The notes beneath the pieces are model-generated. The model was not told where the DNA came from. It did no database searches and saw only the letters and a list, made by a program, of their open reading frames with translations. A DNA stretch of 28,418 nt from NCBI GenBank assembly GCA_035443885.1, contig DAOMNO010000024.1, forward strand, positions 1 through 28,418. The letters are read 5' to 3'. A program made the position numbers and the translations under genes. Shown piece by piece: positions 16,996 to 25,161 of this stretch; position 1 is the first letter of the stretch; every line of letters starts with the position of its first letter. The stretch is from DAOMNO01 sp035443885 (GTDB lineage Bacteria; Planctomycetota; Phycisphaerae; Phycisphaerales; SM1A02).

Positions 16996-18345
16996 TTACA
17001 CGCGCTTCTTCTTGAATCGTTCCAGCACGCGGCCTTCGTCCATCAGCTTCACCTTCACCGGCACTTTGAAGCTCGGCAGCTTCGTGAAGCAATGCGCACG
17101 GATGCGCTTCGTTACATCCTTCAAATCTTCCGGCTCACGAAGCTGCACTTCCGCCACAACGATGTTGCCCGTGAACGGGTGCGGCTCCTTCGTTACAGTG
17201 GCGTCCGCAATGTTGTCCACTTCGAGGATGACGGTTTCAACCTCTTCGGGATATACCTTCTCGCCGCCTACGTTGATGATGCTGCTCTTGCGACCTTTGA
17301 AGCGCAGCCACTCGCCATCGACTTCAACTTCGTCCTGCGTGTTGAACCAGCCGTCATCCGTGAAAGGCGACGGCGCGTTGAGATAGCCCATCATGGAGCT
17401 TTTCGCTTTGATTTGCAGCACACCGTCCACGACGCGCGTCTGGTAGTCCTCGCCGCCGACCTTGACCCACAATGAATCGCTGCTGCGCGACTGTGAGCGG
17501 AGAATGCCGAGTTCAGACAAACCGTAGGACTGCCGCAGTTCCACGCCGGGGAACGCCTCGTACAGCGCGCTCAAGGTCGCCTGGGGCATGACCTCCGTCG
17601 CGTAGTTGATGACCTTCAGGCTGGAAAGATCGTACTGATGATGCGCGCCGCTCATCAGCATGAGCCTGAGAAATGTGGGCGACGTGGGCAGCACTTCTGC
17701 GCGATGTTTTTGCACTGCGGCGCACACCGTATCGGGGTCGCGGCCTTCCAGCGTGATGACACAGCCGCAGTTCGCCAGCGTGTACATCAGCGTGTTGAAC
17801 CCGCCGATGTGGTCGAAGAGCAGAAACGTAATCATCCGCTGCGTATGCCGGGGCACTTTGAACTTGTTGAGCAGATGATCGAGGTTATGCAGCGTCGCCT
17901 TTGGCTCACCCGTCGAGCCGGAGCTGAACAGCACCATGCCCGGGCTGCCTGACGCGCGAAGCTGCAGGAGCAGCGGATGCGTAACTTCGCGATGAACGGT
18001 GCGGATGCGATAGGCGTCGCCCTTATCAATGGTGATGAAGCGGCTGACCTGTGCGATCTCGCCGAGCTTCTCGCGGTCCGCTGTAACATGCGCCGCAACG
18101 GGCACGACCACAGCGCGCTCTGCTACAAGAGCAAGCAGCATGGCGATCGCCGCGGGTGAAAAATCCGCATCAAGCATCACGCCCTCGCCGGGCTGAATCC
18201 CCTCCGCATGAAACCGCGAGCGGCACGCTTCAATGCGATCCAGCAACTCCCGATACGTGAACGCGCGATCGCGCCAGATCACTGCCTCATCGCCTTCGCG
18301 CTGCGCAAACTTCTCGAAGAGCCAATCCAGCGGCGGGGGGGACAT
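16996..18345 (-). CDS. AMP-dependent acyl-CoA/acyl-ACP synthetase (ANL superfamily ligase)
   Basis: A 449-residue adenylating enzyme that should activate a carboxylic acid as acyl-AMP and load it onto CoA or the ACP encoded two genes upstream. The P-loop-like A3 motif LFSSGSTGEPKATLHN is intact. QSYGLSE (A5), FNTQDEVEVDGEWLRFKGRKSS (A7/A8) and the hinge and VGGEKVYPEEVE parts follow. The C-terminus is short and ends RFKKKRV, with the catalytic Lys probably among these lysines. No signal peptide is seen. The ATG at 18345 shares one base with the SDR stop (TGATG), and GGAGGG lies just upstream. Ligases of this type are known beside exosortase loci, and the company of an ACP supports acyl loading for surface glycan. 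Confidence 0.9.
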   Translation of the reverse strand: MSPPPLDWLFEKFAQREGDEAVIWRDRAFTYRELLDRIEACRSRFHAEGIQPGEGVMLDADFSPAAIAMLLALVAERAVVVPVAAHVTADREKLGEIAQVSRFITIDKGDAYRIRTVHREVTHPLLLQLRASGSPGMVLFSSGSTGEPKATLHNLDHLLNKFKVPRHTQRMITFLLFDHIGGFNTLMYTLANCGCVITLEGRDPDTVCAAVQKHRAEVLPTSPTFLRLMLMSGAHHQYDLSSLKVINYATEVMPQATLSALYEAFPGVELRQSYGLSELGILRSQSRSSDSLWVKVGGEDYQTRVVDGVLQIKAKSSMMGYLNAPSPFTDDGWFNTQDEVEVDGEWLRFKGRKSSIINVGGEKVYPEEVETVILEVDNIADATVTKEPHPFTGNIVVAEVQLREPEDLKDVTKRIRAHCFTKLPSFKVPVKVKLMDEGRVLERFKKKRV

Positions 18346-19040
18346 CACGGCCCTCCGAGATAGATCGTCTGCCCCGTCGTAAATGTCGTATCGGGATGAA
18401 GCAGGAAATCGATGACCTGGAGAATGTCCAGATACTCGCCGTACCGCTTGATCGACTGGCGATTGACCAGCGCGGTCATCTTCGCTTCAGGCACGCCCGC
18501 GATGAGATCGGTCTTGACCGGATTGGGCGAGATGGCGTTGACCGTTACGCCGTATTCGCCAAGCTCGCGGGCCACGACGCGCGTGTACGCTTCCACCGCG
18601 GCCTTTGTGGCGACATACACCGCTTCGCCTTCCAGCGCGTAGGAGCACGCGACGGAGCCGAAGTTGATGATGCGACCACGGCGCTTCAGCACCATCATCT
18701 TGGCAGCCTCACGCGTACAGATCATCGTGCCGAGCGTGTTGACGCGGAAGAGTTTTTCCATCGTCTCTACCGGCGTGGTGAGGACGTGGTTCATCGATGC
18801 GCTGCCCGCGTTGTTCAGCAGCGCGTAAAGCGGCTTCCCCGCGCGACGAACCGCGCCGAACATGTTGACCACTGCTTTCTCATCCGCCACATCCAGCTCG
18901 AAGTGCTGATAGTTGGAATGCGAAACATCCGACGGACCGCGCGAGCAGCCGAACACACGCCAGCCGCGCTCCAGAAACGTATGAACCAGTTGCAGGCCGA
19001 TGCCTCGACTGGTGCCGGTGATAACGATGGTCTCGCTCAT
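18345..19040 (-). CDS. SDR-family oxidoreductase
   Basis: A 231-residue classical short-chain dehydrogenase. The cofactor motif TGTSRGIG is at residues 8-15, with NNAG at 76-79. The catalytic set is Asn101, Ser129 (FGSVA), Tyr142 and Lys146 (YVATK). The start VFGCSRG after strand 2 would suit NADP. The sequence resembles FabG-type 3-ketoacyl reductases, and the position between an ACP and an acyl ligase suggests reduction of an ACP-bound ketone. The substrate is otherwise unknown. The start overlaps the ACP stop (ATGA) and the stop overlaps the ligase start (TGATG), so the three are coupled. A ketosynthase-like gene converges nearby, which would complete a small acyl-modifying set. Confidence 0.93.
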   Translation of the reverse strand: MSETIVITGTSRGIGLQLVHTFLERGWRVFGCSRGPSDVSHSNYQHFELDVADEKAVVNMFGAVRRAGKPLYALLNNAGSASMNHVLTTPVETMEKLFRVNTLGTMICTREAAKMMVLKRRGRIINFGSVACSYALEGEAVYVATKAAVEAYTRVVARELGEYGVTVNAISPNPVKTDLIAGVPEAKMTALVNRQSIKRYGEYLDILQVIDFLLHPDTTFTTGQTIYLGGP

Positions 19041-19339
19041 GCGGCGTTCGCCTCAGTGAGAAGCTGCTCTGCGTATTCAGCCAGCGCGCCGACGGAGCGG
19101 AACGGACTTCGTCGCATTGACATCGCCGCTTCGCTGGCCAGCACGATCCCCGCATCGAACGTCTCGTTCAGCTTCGCTTCGTAGCCCGTAACGATCATCA
19201 CGAGGCCGAGCGAATCAACCGCCGACCCTTCGCCCATCAATGGCGTGTCATCATTCACGGCGATCGTCACGCCCGCCTGCTCGGCGTAGTCGTTGATGCA
19301 CTCGTGCAGAAGCGTCTTCAGTTGGTCGCGGGAAGGCAT
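19037..19339 (-). CDS. Acyl carrier protein
   Basis: A 100-residue carrier protein. The phosphopantetheine attachment motif is GEGSAVDSLGLVMIV, with Ser43 the likely modified residue. The helices before and after (LKTLLHECINDYAEQ and SVGALAEYAEQLLTEANAA) are typical. The length and the acidic, helical make-up match stand-alone ACPs of specialised pathways rather than the fatty-acid AcpP. The ATG at 19339 follows GGAG about ten bases upstream. It opens the coupled ACP-SDR-ligase series and probably carries the acyl chain handled by the two downstream enzymes. A TATACT box about 35 bases upstream may drive this set separately from the glycosyltransferase. Confidence 0.93.
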   Translation of the reverse strand: MPSRDQLKTLLHECINDYAEQAGVTIAVNDDTPLMGEGSAVDSLGLVMIVTGYEAKLNETFDAGIVLASEAAMSMRRSPFRSVGALAEYAEQLLTEANAA

Positions 19340-19371
19340 GAATCAGAATCTCCATCGGGTTTCGAGCGGAC

Positions 19372-19377
19372 AGTATA
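19372..19377 (-). promoter_or_regulatory. Candidate internal -10 box (TATACT) before the ACP gene
   Basis: On the minus strand TATACT lies 33 bases before the ACP ATG in the gap after the glycosyltransferase stop. It matches five of six consensus bases. No -35 match was found, so it is a weak candidate for a start of the ACP-SDR-ligase part. Confidence 0.25.
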
Positions 19378-19396
19378 AGGCTTCAACTTGTGCGGT

Positions 19397-20638
19397 TCAG
19401 GAAGCGGGATTCGCCACAACTCGCTCCAGCAATCGTCGCCAGCGTTCGCAGCCGTCTTCCCGGCTGTAGTGCGCCGCCAGCGCCGCACGGCCGCGTTCGC
19501 CGGTTTCGCGCGCCAAGGCTCGATCGGCAGCAAGTTTTTCAATGAGCGCGACAAGCCCGTCGATGTCGCCACAGGGAATCACCCAGCCGCAATTGTTTTC
19601 TTCGAGCACGAGCGCGTTCTCGGCATCCGCATTACCAACGAACACCGCCGGCCGCGCCGCTGCAAGGATACCGAACAGCTTGGAGGGAACGAACAGCCCA
19701 GCCATGCTCTGCGCCTGGCTCGCCAGATGCAGGTCCGCCAGCGTGAGCAGCTCCGCCAGTCGCTCGCGCGGCTGATAGGGCCTGCTCTGCGCGTTCTTCA
19801 GCGCGTGCTCCGCGATGAAGCCTTCCACTTCCTTCTTGCGCACGCCGCCGCCCGCGAAGACAAAACGAATATCGTCCCGATCGCGCAGCCTGAGCGCAGC
19901 GCCGAGCATGGTCTGCACATCGTGGCCGACGCCGTAGTTGCCTGAATACATGACCACGAACGCATCACCGACGCCCCACTCCGCACGATACGGATTCGCT
20001 TCACGTGGGATGAGCTTCACTTCTTCCGTGTCGGACCACACATGCACGATTTCGATTGCGTCGTCCGCGATGCCTTTTTCAAGGACGCGATTTCTCATGC
20101 ATCGGCCGAGCACAACGATGCGGTCCGCCCGCCGAAGGACGAAGCGATGAATGCGCTCACACACGCTCGCGATGAGGCTGGTTGGCCGCATCACGCCACA
20201 CGCAACAGGCAGGTCTGGATAGAGGTCCATCACCCAATAGACAAAACGCGAGCCACGAAACACGCGCATCAGCCATCCCACCAGCGCGATGAGCGGCGGT
20301 GTGGTGAAGCACACAACCACATCCGGCTTCTTCACAAAGAACGCCTTGAGCATTGCTGCGAGATAGAACAAGCCGAAATCCGCAGCACGGGCGAGGTTGT
20401 TCGCCTTGCCGAACACGCTGCGCCCGACGCGGTTGATCTTGATGCCGTCCACCACTTCGCGCTGAGGCAGCAGTTCACCCGCGCCGCCGCTTGAGCCGCC
20501 CTTCCAGTAGATCGACCTCGACGCGATCACTTCCACCTCATGGCCGTGCTTGATGAGGTGCAGCGCGAGATCGTGCGCATGCTGCGCCGTGGCCGCCACG
20601 TCGGGGTAGAACACCTGATTAATCAACAGGATGCGCAT
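19397..20638 (-). CDS. Group 4 (WcaI/WbuB-like) glycosyltransferase
   Basis: A 413-residue GT-B glycosyltransferase. The N-terminal half begins MRILLINQVFYPDVAATAQHAHDLA, a start shared with WcaI/WbuB-type transferases of capsule and O-antigen loci. It continues with SIYWKGGSS and TTPPLIALVGW. The donor-binding C-terminal half shows VVMYSGNYGVGHDVQTML, FVFAGGGVRKKEVE and SMAGLFVPSKLFGILAAARPAVFVGNADAE, where PSKLF and the last glutamate hold the nucleotide sugar. It would add a sugar to a lipid-linked or surface polysaccharide. The ATG at 20638 begins the domain; a GTG at 20653 is five codons earlier. It lies 24 bases after the GDP-fucose synthase-like gene, which may supply its donor. Confidence 0.92.
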   Translation of the reverse strand: MRILLINQVFYPDVAATAQHAHDLALHLIKHGHEVEVIASRSIYWKGGSSGGAGELLPQREVVDGIKINRVGRSVFGKANNLARAADFGLFYLAAMLKAFFVKKPDVVVCFTTPPLIALVGWLMRVFRGSRFVYWVMDLYPDLPVACGVMRPTSLIASVCERIHRFVLRRADRIVVLGRCMRNRVLEKGIADDAIEIVHVWSDTEEVKLIPREANPYRAEWGVGDAFVVMYSGNYGVGHDVQTMLGAALRLRDRDDIRFVFAGGGVRKKEVEGFIAEHALKNAQSRPYQPRERLAELLTLADLHLASQAQSMAGLFVPSKLFGILAAARPAVFVGNADAENALVLEENNCGWVIPCGDIDGLVALIEKLAADRALARETGERGRAALAAHYSREDGCERWRRLLERVVANPAS

Positions 20639-20662
20639 GGGGATGGGTAGCACGTCAACAAA

Positions 20663-21631
20663 TCAACAACGCCGTGGCATCGGTCCTTCTGTTGACTTGT
20701 GAATCTCGTACCATTCAATCGTCCGCTTCAATCCTTCTTCAAAGCTCACCTGCGCGGTCCAGCCGAGCAGCGACTCCGCGCGGCGGGTATCGAGACAGCG
20801 ACGTGGCTGGCCATCAGGCTTCGTCGCGTCCCAGCGAATCTCGCCCTTGAAACCAGTCAGCTTCACGATCAGTTCGACCAGCGCCTTGATCGTGATCTCA
20901 CTTCCCGTACCCAGATTGATGGGCGTGGGTTCATTCATCACTTCCGCAGCGCGAAGAATCCCCTCTGCTGCGTCATCCACATAAAGAAACTCGCGGCTGA
21001 CTTTGCCGGTACCCCAACACACGATGTGATCCGCTCCTGCATCGCGCGCCTCAATGCATTTCCGGACCAGCGCGGGAATGACATGGCTGGTGTGCAGATC
21101 GAAGTTGTCGCGGGGGCCGTAGAGATTAACCGGCAGGACATAGACACCTGCAAGGCCGTACTGCCTGCGATAGCCGTCCAACATCACCATCGCGGCTTTC
21201 TTGGCCACGCCATACGGCGCGTTCGTCTCCTCCGGATAACCATTCCAGAGGTCATCCTCTTTGAAGGGGATCGGCGCGAACTTTGGATAGGCACAAATGG
21301 TGCCGACCTGTACAAACTTCTCCAGCCCAACCCGCCGTGCGTGCTCAATCAGATGCAGCGCCATGGCCATATTGGCGTAGAAGTACCGTCCCGGGTTATC
21401 CATATTTGCGCCGATTCCACCGACTTCTGCTGCTAAATGCAGCACAACATCCGGCTTCATGTCGCGGTACAGCCTGACGGCGCCATCTTCGGTGGTCAGG
21501 TCGTACTCCGCCCGCCTGGGGATGAACACGTCCTTGCAGCCGCGCTGGCGGAGTTTCTCGCAAACGACCCCGCCGAGGAATCCCGCCCCGCCGGTAACAA
21601 CAACCCGTTTTCGTGAAAGATCGGTCGGCAT
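20663..21631 (-). CDS. fcl: GDP-L-fucose synthase-like NAD(P)-dependent epimerase/reductase
   Basis: A 322-residue extended SDR. The cofactor motif TGGAGFLGG lies at about residues 13-21. The region VVLHLAAEVGGIGANMDNPGRYFYANM, GTICAYPKFAPIPFKEDDLWNGYPEETNAPYGVAKKAA (catalytic Tyr and Lys in YGVAKK) and NLYGPRDNFDLHTSHVIPALVRK is the WcaG/Fcl pattern. Fcl turns GDP-4-keto-6-deoxymannose into GDP-L-fucose. No GDP-mannose dehydratase (gmd) is in the window, so the exact sugar product is not certain. It is the first gene of the minus-strand glycan series, with the glycosyltransferase directly downstream. Confidence 0.9.
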   Translation of the reverse strand: MPTDLSRKRVVVTGGAGFLGGVVCEKLRQRGCKDVFIPRRAEYDLTTEDGAVRLYRDMKPDVVLHLAAEVGGIGANMDNPGRYFYANMAMALHLIEHARRVGLEKFVQVGTICAYPKFAPIPFKEDDLWNGYPEETNAPYGVAKKAAMVMLDGYRRQYGLAGVYVLPVNLYGPRDNFDLHTSHVIPALVRKCIEARDAGADHIVCWGTGKVSREFLYVDDAAEGILRAAEVMNEPTPINLGTGSEITIKALVELIVKLTGFKGEIRWDATKPDGQPRRCLDTRRAESLLGWTAQVSFEEGLKRTIEWYEIHKSTEGPMPRRC

Positions 21632-21735
21632 GGGGGCAAGGGTAGCGGTGCGAGGGGCGGGCGGTCAAAGAACCGCGCTGTTCAGAATCCGTTTCATCGG
21701 CCCATCAAGCTCGCGCCTGTATGGGCGAAATTATC

Positions 21736-21763
21736 TTGACCCAAGCCAATAGTGCAGTATCTT
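21736..21763 (+). promoter_or_regulatory. Candidate sigma-70-type promoter for the ASPIC/VCBS protein gene
   Basis: TTGACC (21736-21741) followed after 16 bases by TATCTT (21758-21763) is the best two-box promoter in the window. It lies about 70 bases before the ATG at 21835, which also has a good GGAGG ribosome site, so this gene looks conventionally expressed. The 203-base divergent spacer to fcl holds no gene. Confidence 0.35.
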
Positions 21764-21834
21764 GCATCGAGTTGCCTCGATATAGAGGCTTTGGCACGCA
21801 CTGACGGTGGCATATCTGTTGGGAGGAACGACGA

Positions 21835-23574
21835 ATGGCTCGAAGGGTGGCTTTGGCGATGCTGTTTGTACCCTGCGCATTCAGCACAGCGGCTGCGGGC
21901 CAATCAAGTCTGCCGTGGACTGAGGAAGCCGTCGCGCGCGGGCTTCTCTACGAGGTGCAGCTCTTCCCAGGACAGACGAATCAGTTTCAGGGCTATGGCA
22001 TCGCGATCGTGGACCTGAACAACGACGGCCATCAGGACATCATCATCATGGGCCGAGGCGACGGGCGCGTCGGCTTCTTCGAGAATGACGGCACAGGACA
22101 CTTCATCGATCGATCACTGACAACGATGGGCCAGCCGAAGGTTACGCTCCCGAAAGCGTCGGGCATCGCGGTGGCGGATTACAACGGCGACGGCTTCCTG
22201 GATGCCTATATCACGCAGCAGTCGTATCAGGCCAACGTGCTGCTGCGAAACGCCGGCGGCTTCAACTTTACAAACGTCGCTAGCACGGCAGGCGTCGCCA
22301 ACCTCGGTTACGGCGAAGGCGCCGCGTGGGGCGATTACGACAACGACGGCTGGCTTGACCTCTACCTCGTCAACTACACCTTCCCGCAGGATGTCTCCAT
22401 CGCTGCACGACGCAATCAGCTCTTCCGCAATCTCGGCAACGGCACATTCGCCAATGTCAGCATCGCGCAGACAGTTGATGACCCCGGCGTGGGATATGCG
22501 GCAGCGTGGACCGACATGAATCGCGATGGCTGGCTTGACCTCTATCTCGCCAACGATCGCGGACATCTGCCGCCGCTGTTCCGAACAAATCAACTCTGGC
22601 GCAATGACAATGGGCACATGACGAACATTTCCGTCGGCAGCGGCGCGAACATCGGTTTGTGGGGCATGTGCGTCGGCGCAGGCGATGTGGACGGCAACGG
22701 CTACGTCGATTTTTATGTAACGAACCTTCCCAACACGGGCGGGTACAACGGCTGGAATCCGCTGCTCGTCAACAACGGCAACGAAACCTTCACCGAAGTC
22801 TGCCAGCAGGCTGCCGTATGCCAGTTCATCGCATCGTGGGCGGGCATCTTCTTCGATTTCACCAACAATGGCTGGCTTGATCTCTATGTTGTCAATGAAG
22901 CGGCGCCGAACCGGCTCTATAGAAACAACGGCGTTTTTCCACTCGTTCTGGTCCCCGGTCAGGTTTCTGTCGGCGGCACTGCTGGCCGCGCATTCAACGC
23001 CGCCGTGGGCGATCTCAACGGCGATGGCGCGCTCGACCTCGTGCTGAACAACAATGGCGTCGATGTGCCCACCAACGTGCAACTCTTCATCAACAACGAA
23101 GGCAAGACGCGCAACTGGATTCGATTCAACATGGACAGCACAGGCGTGGGCGCGGGCGGGAATCGACACGGCATCGGCGGCAACATCGACCTGCGCATCG
23201 GCAAGCAATGGCAGTGGCGCGAAATCTACGCAGGCGGCAACAACTTCAAGGCGCAGAACGAACTCGTCTATCACTTCGGCGTGGGCAACGCTCTGTACGC
23301 CGAGGAGATCGTCGCACGATGGCCTGCCAACGCCGCCGTGCGCACGCTGACAAGCTATCCCACCAACCACACCTGGACCCTCTACCCGCCATGGCGACTC
23401 GGCGACTTCGACAACAACGGCGTCATCGACGTGCTCGACCTGCTCGCCCTGCTGGGCAACTGGGGATTGATTCAGCCCGGCGCAGAAGTGATGGATATGA
23501 ACGGCGACGGTCGCATCGACGTGCTTGACCTGCTTGGGTTGCTTGGCCGCTGGGGCATGCTGCCTGCTCGATAA
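21835..23574 (+). CDS. Secreted CRTAC1/ASPIC-UnbV protein with VCBS repeats and C-terminal dockerin-like repeats
   Basis: A 579-residue exported protein. A signal peptide (MARRVALAMLFVPCAFSTAAAGQ) is followed by FG-GAP/VCBS repeats with calcium-binding loops such as DLNNDGHQD, DYNGDGFLDAY, DYDNDGWLDLYLV, DMNRDGWLDLYLAND and DLNGDGALDLVL, which suggest a beta-propeller. About residues 420-515 form an ASPIC/UnbV domain (EIYAGGNNFKAQNE, HFGVGNA, VARWPANAAVRT). The last 60 residues hold two dockerin-like EF-hand units, DNNGVIDVLDLLALLGNWG and DMNGDGRIDVLDLLGLLG. GGAGG lies eight bases before the ATG. It is likely a calcium-stabilised surface protein. Unlike the PEP-CTERM proteins further on, it has no membrane tail. 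Confidence 0.93.
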   Translation: MARRVALAMLFVPCAFSTAAAGQSSLPWTEEAVARGLLYEVQLFPGQTNQFQGYGIAIVDLNNDGHQDIIIMGRGDGRVGFFENDGTGHFIDRSLTTMGQPKVTLPKASGIAVADYNGDGFLDAYITQQSYQANVLLRNAGGFNFTNVASTAGVANLGYGEGAAWGDYDNDGWLDLYLVNYTFPQDVSIAARRNQLFRNLGNGTFANVSIAQTVDDPGVGYAAAWTDMNRDGWLDLYLANDRGHLPPLFRTNQLWRNDNGHMTNISVGSGANIGLWGMCVGAGDVDGNGYVDFYVTNLPNTGGYNGWNPLLVNNGNETFTEVCQQAAVCQFIASWAGIFFDFTNNGWLDLYVVNEAAPNRLYRNNGVFPLVLVPGQVSVGGTAGRAFNAAVGDLNGDGALDLVLNNNGVDVPTNVQLFINNEGKTRNWIRFNMDSTGVGAGGNRHGIGGNIDLRIGKQWQWREIYAGGNNFKAQNELVYHFGVGNALYAEEIVARWPANAAVRTLTSYPTNHTWTLYPPWRLGDFDNNGVIDVLDLLALLGNWGLIQPGAEVMDMNGDGRIDVLDLLGLLGRWGMLPAR

Positions 23575-23586
23575 ACGCCGCGCACG

Positions 23587-23603
23587 TAAGCGCCGCTCGC
23601 TTA
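23587..23603. terminator. Weak hairpin between convergent genes
   Basis: TAAGCG pairs with CGCTTA across a five-base loop in the 26-base space between the ASPIC gene and pdxH, touching the pdxH stop codon. There is no T-run on either side, so its role as a terminator is doubtful. Confidence 0.2.
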
Positions 23604-24200
23604 TGGAAACAACCGCTGTACGCCCCACGAGCCGTCGTCTTTCCGTGAATAGACAACGCGGTCATGCAGACGAAATGGGTGGGCCTGCCAGAACTCGATG
23701 CGATCGAGGCTGACGCGGTATCCGCCCCAATAAGGCGGGCGCGGCACATCTGCACCTTCGTACTGCTGTTCCACTGCGCGCACCGCGTCATCCAGCTCCG
23801 CGCGATTCTTCGCGGGTTCAGACTGGCGACTTGCCCATGCGCCAATGCGGCTTTCGCGCGGCCGACTGGCGAAATATGCGTCTGATTCCGCATCGGTTAC
23901 TTCGCTGACGCGGCCTTCGATGCGCACCTGCCAGCCGAGCGTATCCCAGTAGAGCACGAGCGCGGCTCGCGGATTGGCCTTCAGCGCGCGGCCCTTGCGT
24001 GCGAGTTTGTTCGTATAGAACACGGCACCGCGCTCGTCGATGCCCTTGAGCAGCACGATGCGAGCCGAGGGCGCGCCGTCGGGGTCAACCGTCGCCAGCG
24101 TCATGGCGTTCGGGTTCAAAAGGCCGAGCGTTTCCGCGTGGGCGAACCAGGCGTTGAATTCGGCAAGCGGATCGGGGTTGGGGCGGTCGAAATCCATCAT
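23601..24200 (-). CDS. pdxH: Pyridoxamine/pyridoxine 5'-phosphate oxidase
   Basis: A 199-residue FMN enzyme that oxidises pyridoxamine or pyridoxine 5'-phosphate to pyridoxal 5'-phosphate. It carries DPLAEFNAWFAHA, NAMTLATVDPDGAPSARIVLLKGID, GAVFYTNKLARKGRALKANPRAAL and SRIGAWASRQS in the expected order. The C-terminus has the family signature IEFWQAHPFRLHDR and ends WGVQRLFP, as most PdxH proteins do. Residues for FMN and PLP binding are therefore present. Start: two ATG codons in a row (24200 and 24197), with GGAG just upstream favouring the second or first about equally. The gene stands alone, divergent from the two-TM protein. Confidence 0.96.
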   Translation of the reverse strand: MMDFDRPNPDPLAEFNAWFAHAETLGLLNPNAMTLATVDPDGAPSARIVLLKGIDERGAVFYTNKLARKGRALKANPRAALVLYWDTLGWQVRIEGRVSEVTDAESDAYFASRPRESRIGAWASRQSEPAKNRAELDDAVRAVEQQYEGADVPRPPYWGGYRVSLDRIEFWQAHPFRLHDRVVYSRKDDGSWGVQRLFP

Positions 24201-24359
24201 CGCTCCAGATTCTGCCGGAAAAATCTGGCTTTCACGGCAAGGGCGCTCAATACTACACCATGATCTGAAGTGCGGTTTGAGGAGGGGAATCCAACCCGAG
24301 CTTCCGCCCGTCGATGCGCGCATCGAAGCGGGCGGCTGGCCACGAAGGGAGGTTCCACC

Positions 24360-25103
24360 GTGCATGAATCACGAAACTTCGTTCTGGTGCTGCTGTTGAT
24401 CGCTTCGGTCATCTGGTCGATCGTCGCATGGGTGTTTCTCAGCGACACCGCGCCGCTGCTCTGGATGCAGCGCATCGCAGCGCCGGTCGCAGCGGTCGCG
24501 ATCGGCGGAATGTTGACCTACGCGCTGCTGTATGAAGACAAACTGCCGGACCACCTCGCGCAGATCGTCGGCGAGTTCTATTACGAAGCGGATGGTCTGT
24601 CGTTCATGCCGGTCATTCGCGTGAACGACGGGCAAGCGGACCTGTGCGTGTATTACCAGAATCGCTACGAGTGCCCGGTGGAAGCAATCGTGCACTTGCG
24701 CCCGCCCGCAGACAGCTTCATCGTGCGCGAAGGCATGCGCGACATTCATTTTGCCTTCCGGTGCAACGGCGGGGACTTCGGCGTGATTCACCAGCCCATC
24801 GCCGTGCCGCGCCATCTGCAAGGCGAAGCCATAACGCTTCAGCTTGCTGCAGCAAGCTATTACCCGCGCAGCCACGGCGCGTGCTGGCGGCGAAAGCCCG
24901 GCCTGCCGTGCGGAACGATGCAGGTGGATTGGAGCGGCAGCGCGCTCAAGAGCGGCGTGCATGAAGGCTCGAATGAAATGGCCCTTATCCGCCCTGCCGC
25001 GCTGCACCTTTCCATGCCCATCGGCGTGCGCGAATCGTTCGACACCCCCGCCGCGTGGAAGCAGCAACAGCTTGTGCGAGGCGAAATGGTCGTCGCGGTG
25101 TGA
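24360..25103 (+). CDS. Two-TM hypothetical membrane protein with Cys-rich C-terminal domain
   Basis: A 247-residue protein of unknown function. I start at a GTG with an excellent ribosome site (GGGAGG seven bases upstream); the frame is also open before this, but without hydrophobic start or site. Residues about 6-26 (FVLVLLLIASVIWSIVAWVFL) and 35-58 (RIAAPVAAVAIGGMLTYALLY) are membrane helices. The remaining 185 residues form a soluble domain with strands around FMPVIRVND, ADLCVYYQNRYECPVEAIVHLRP, FRCNGGDFGVIHQPIAVPRHL, CWRRKPGLPCGTMQVDW and LVRGEMVVAV. Five or so cysteines suggest disulfides or metal binding if it faces the periplasm. It converges with transketolase after 58 bases. Confidence 0.78.
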   Translation: MHESRNFVLVLLLIASVIWSIVAWVFLSDTAPLLWMQRIAAPVAAVAIGGMLTYALLYEDKLPDHLAQIVGEFYYEADGLSFMPVIRVNDGQADLCVYYQNRYECPVEAIVHLRPPADSFIVREGMRDIHFAFRCNGGDFGVIHQPIAVPRHLQGEAITLQLAAASYYPRSHGACWRRKPGLPCGTMQVDWSGSALKSGVHEGSNEMALIRPAALHLSMPIGVRESFDTPAAWKQQQLVRGEMVVAV

Positions 25104-25161
25104 GCACGGCGCGCCGCAGCGATGCGCCGTCGTGTCTCGTTCGGTCAGCAGCCCGAGGGTT

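Noticed and set aside
15858..17015. Open frame of about 385 codons opposite the GNAT gene
   Set aside because: Antisense to a gene in a packed operon; no motif seen.
18345..19040. SDR as the housekeeping FabG
   Set aside because: Residues are FabG-like, but no fabD or fabH is adjacent and the gene is locked into a glycan operon, so a specialised role is more likely.
22114..23628. Long open frame on the minus strand opposite the ASPIC/VCBS gene
   Set aside because: It lies fully antisense to a gene with clear domains, has no recognisable domain, and open antisense frames are expected from the codon bias of GC-rich genes.
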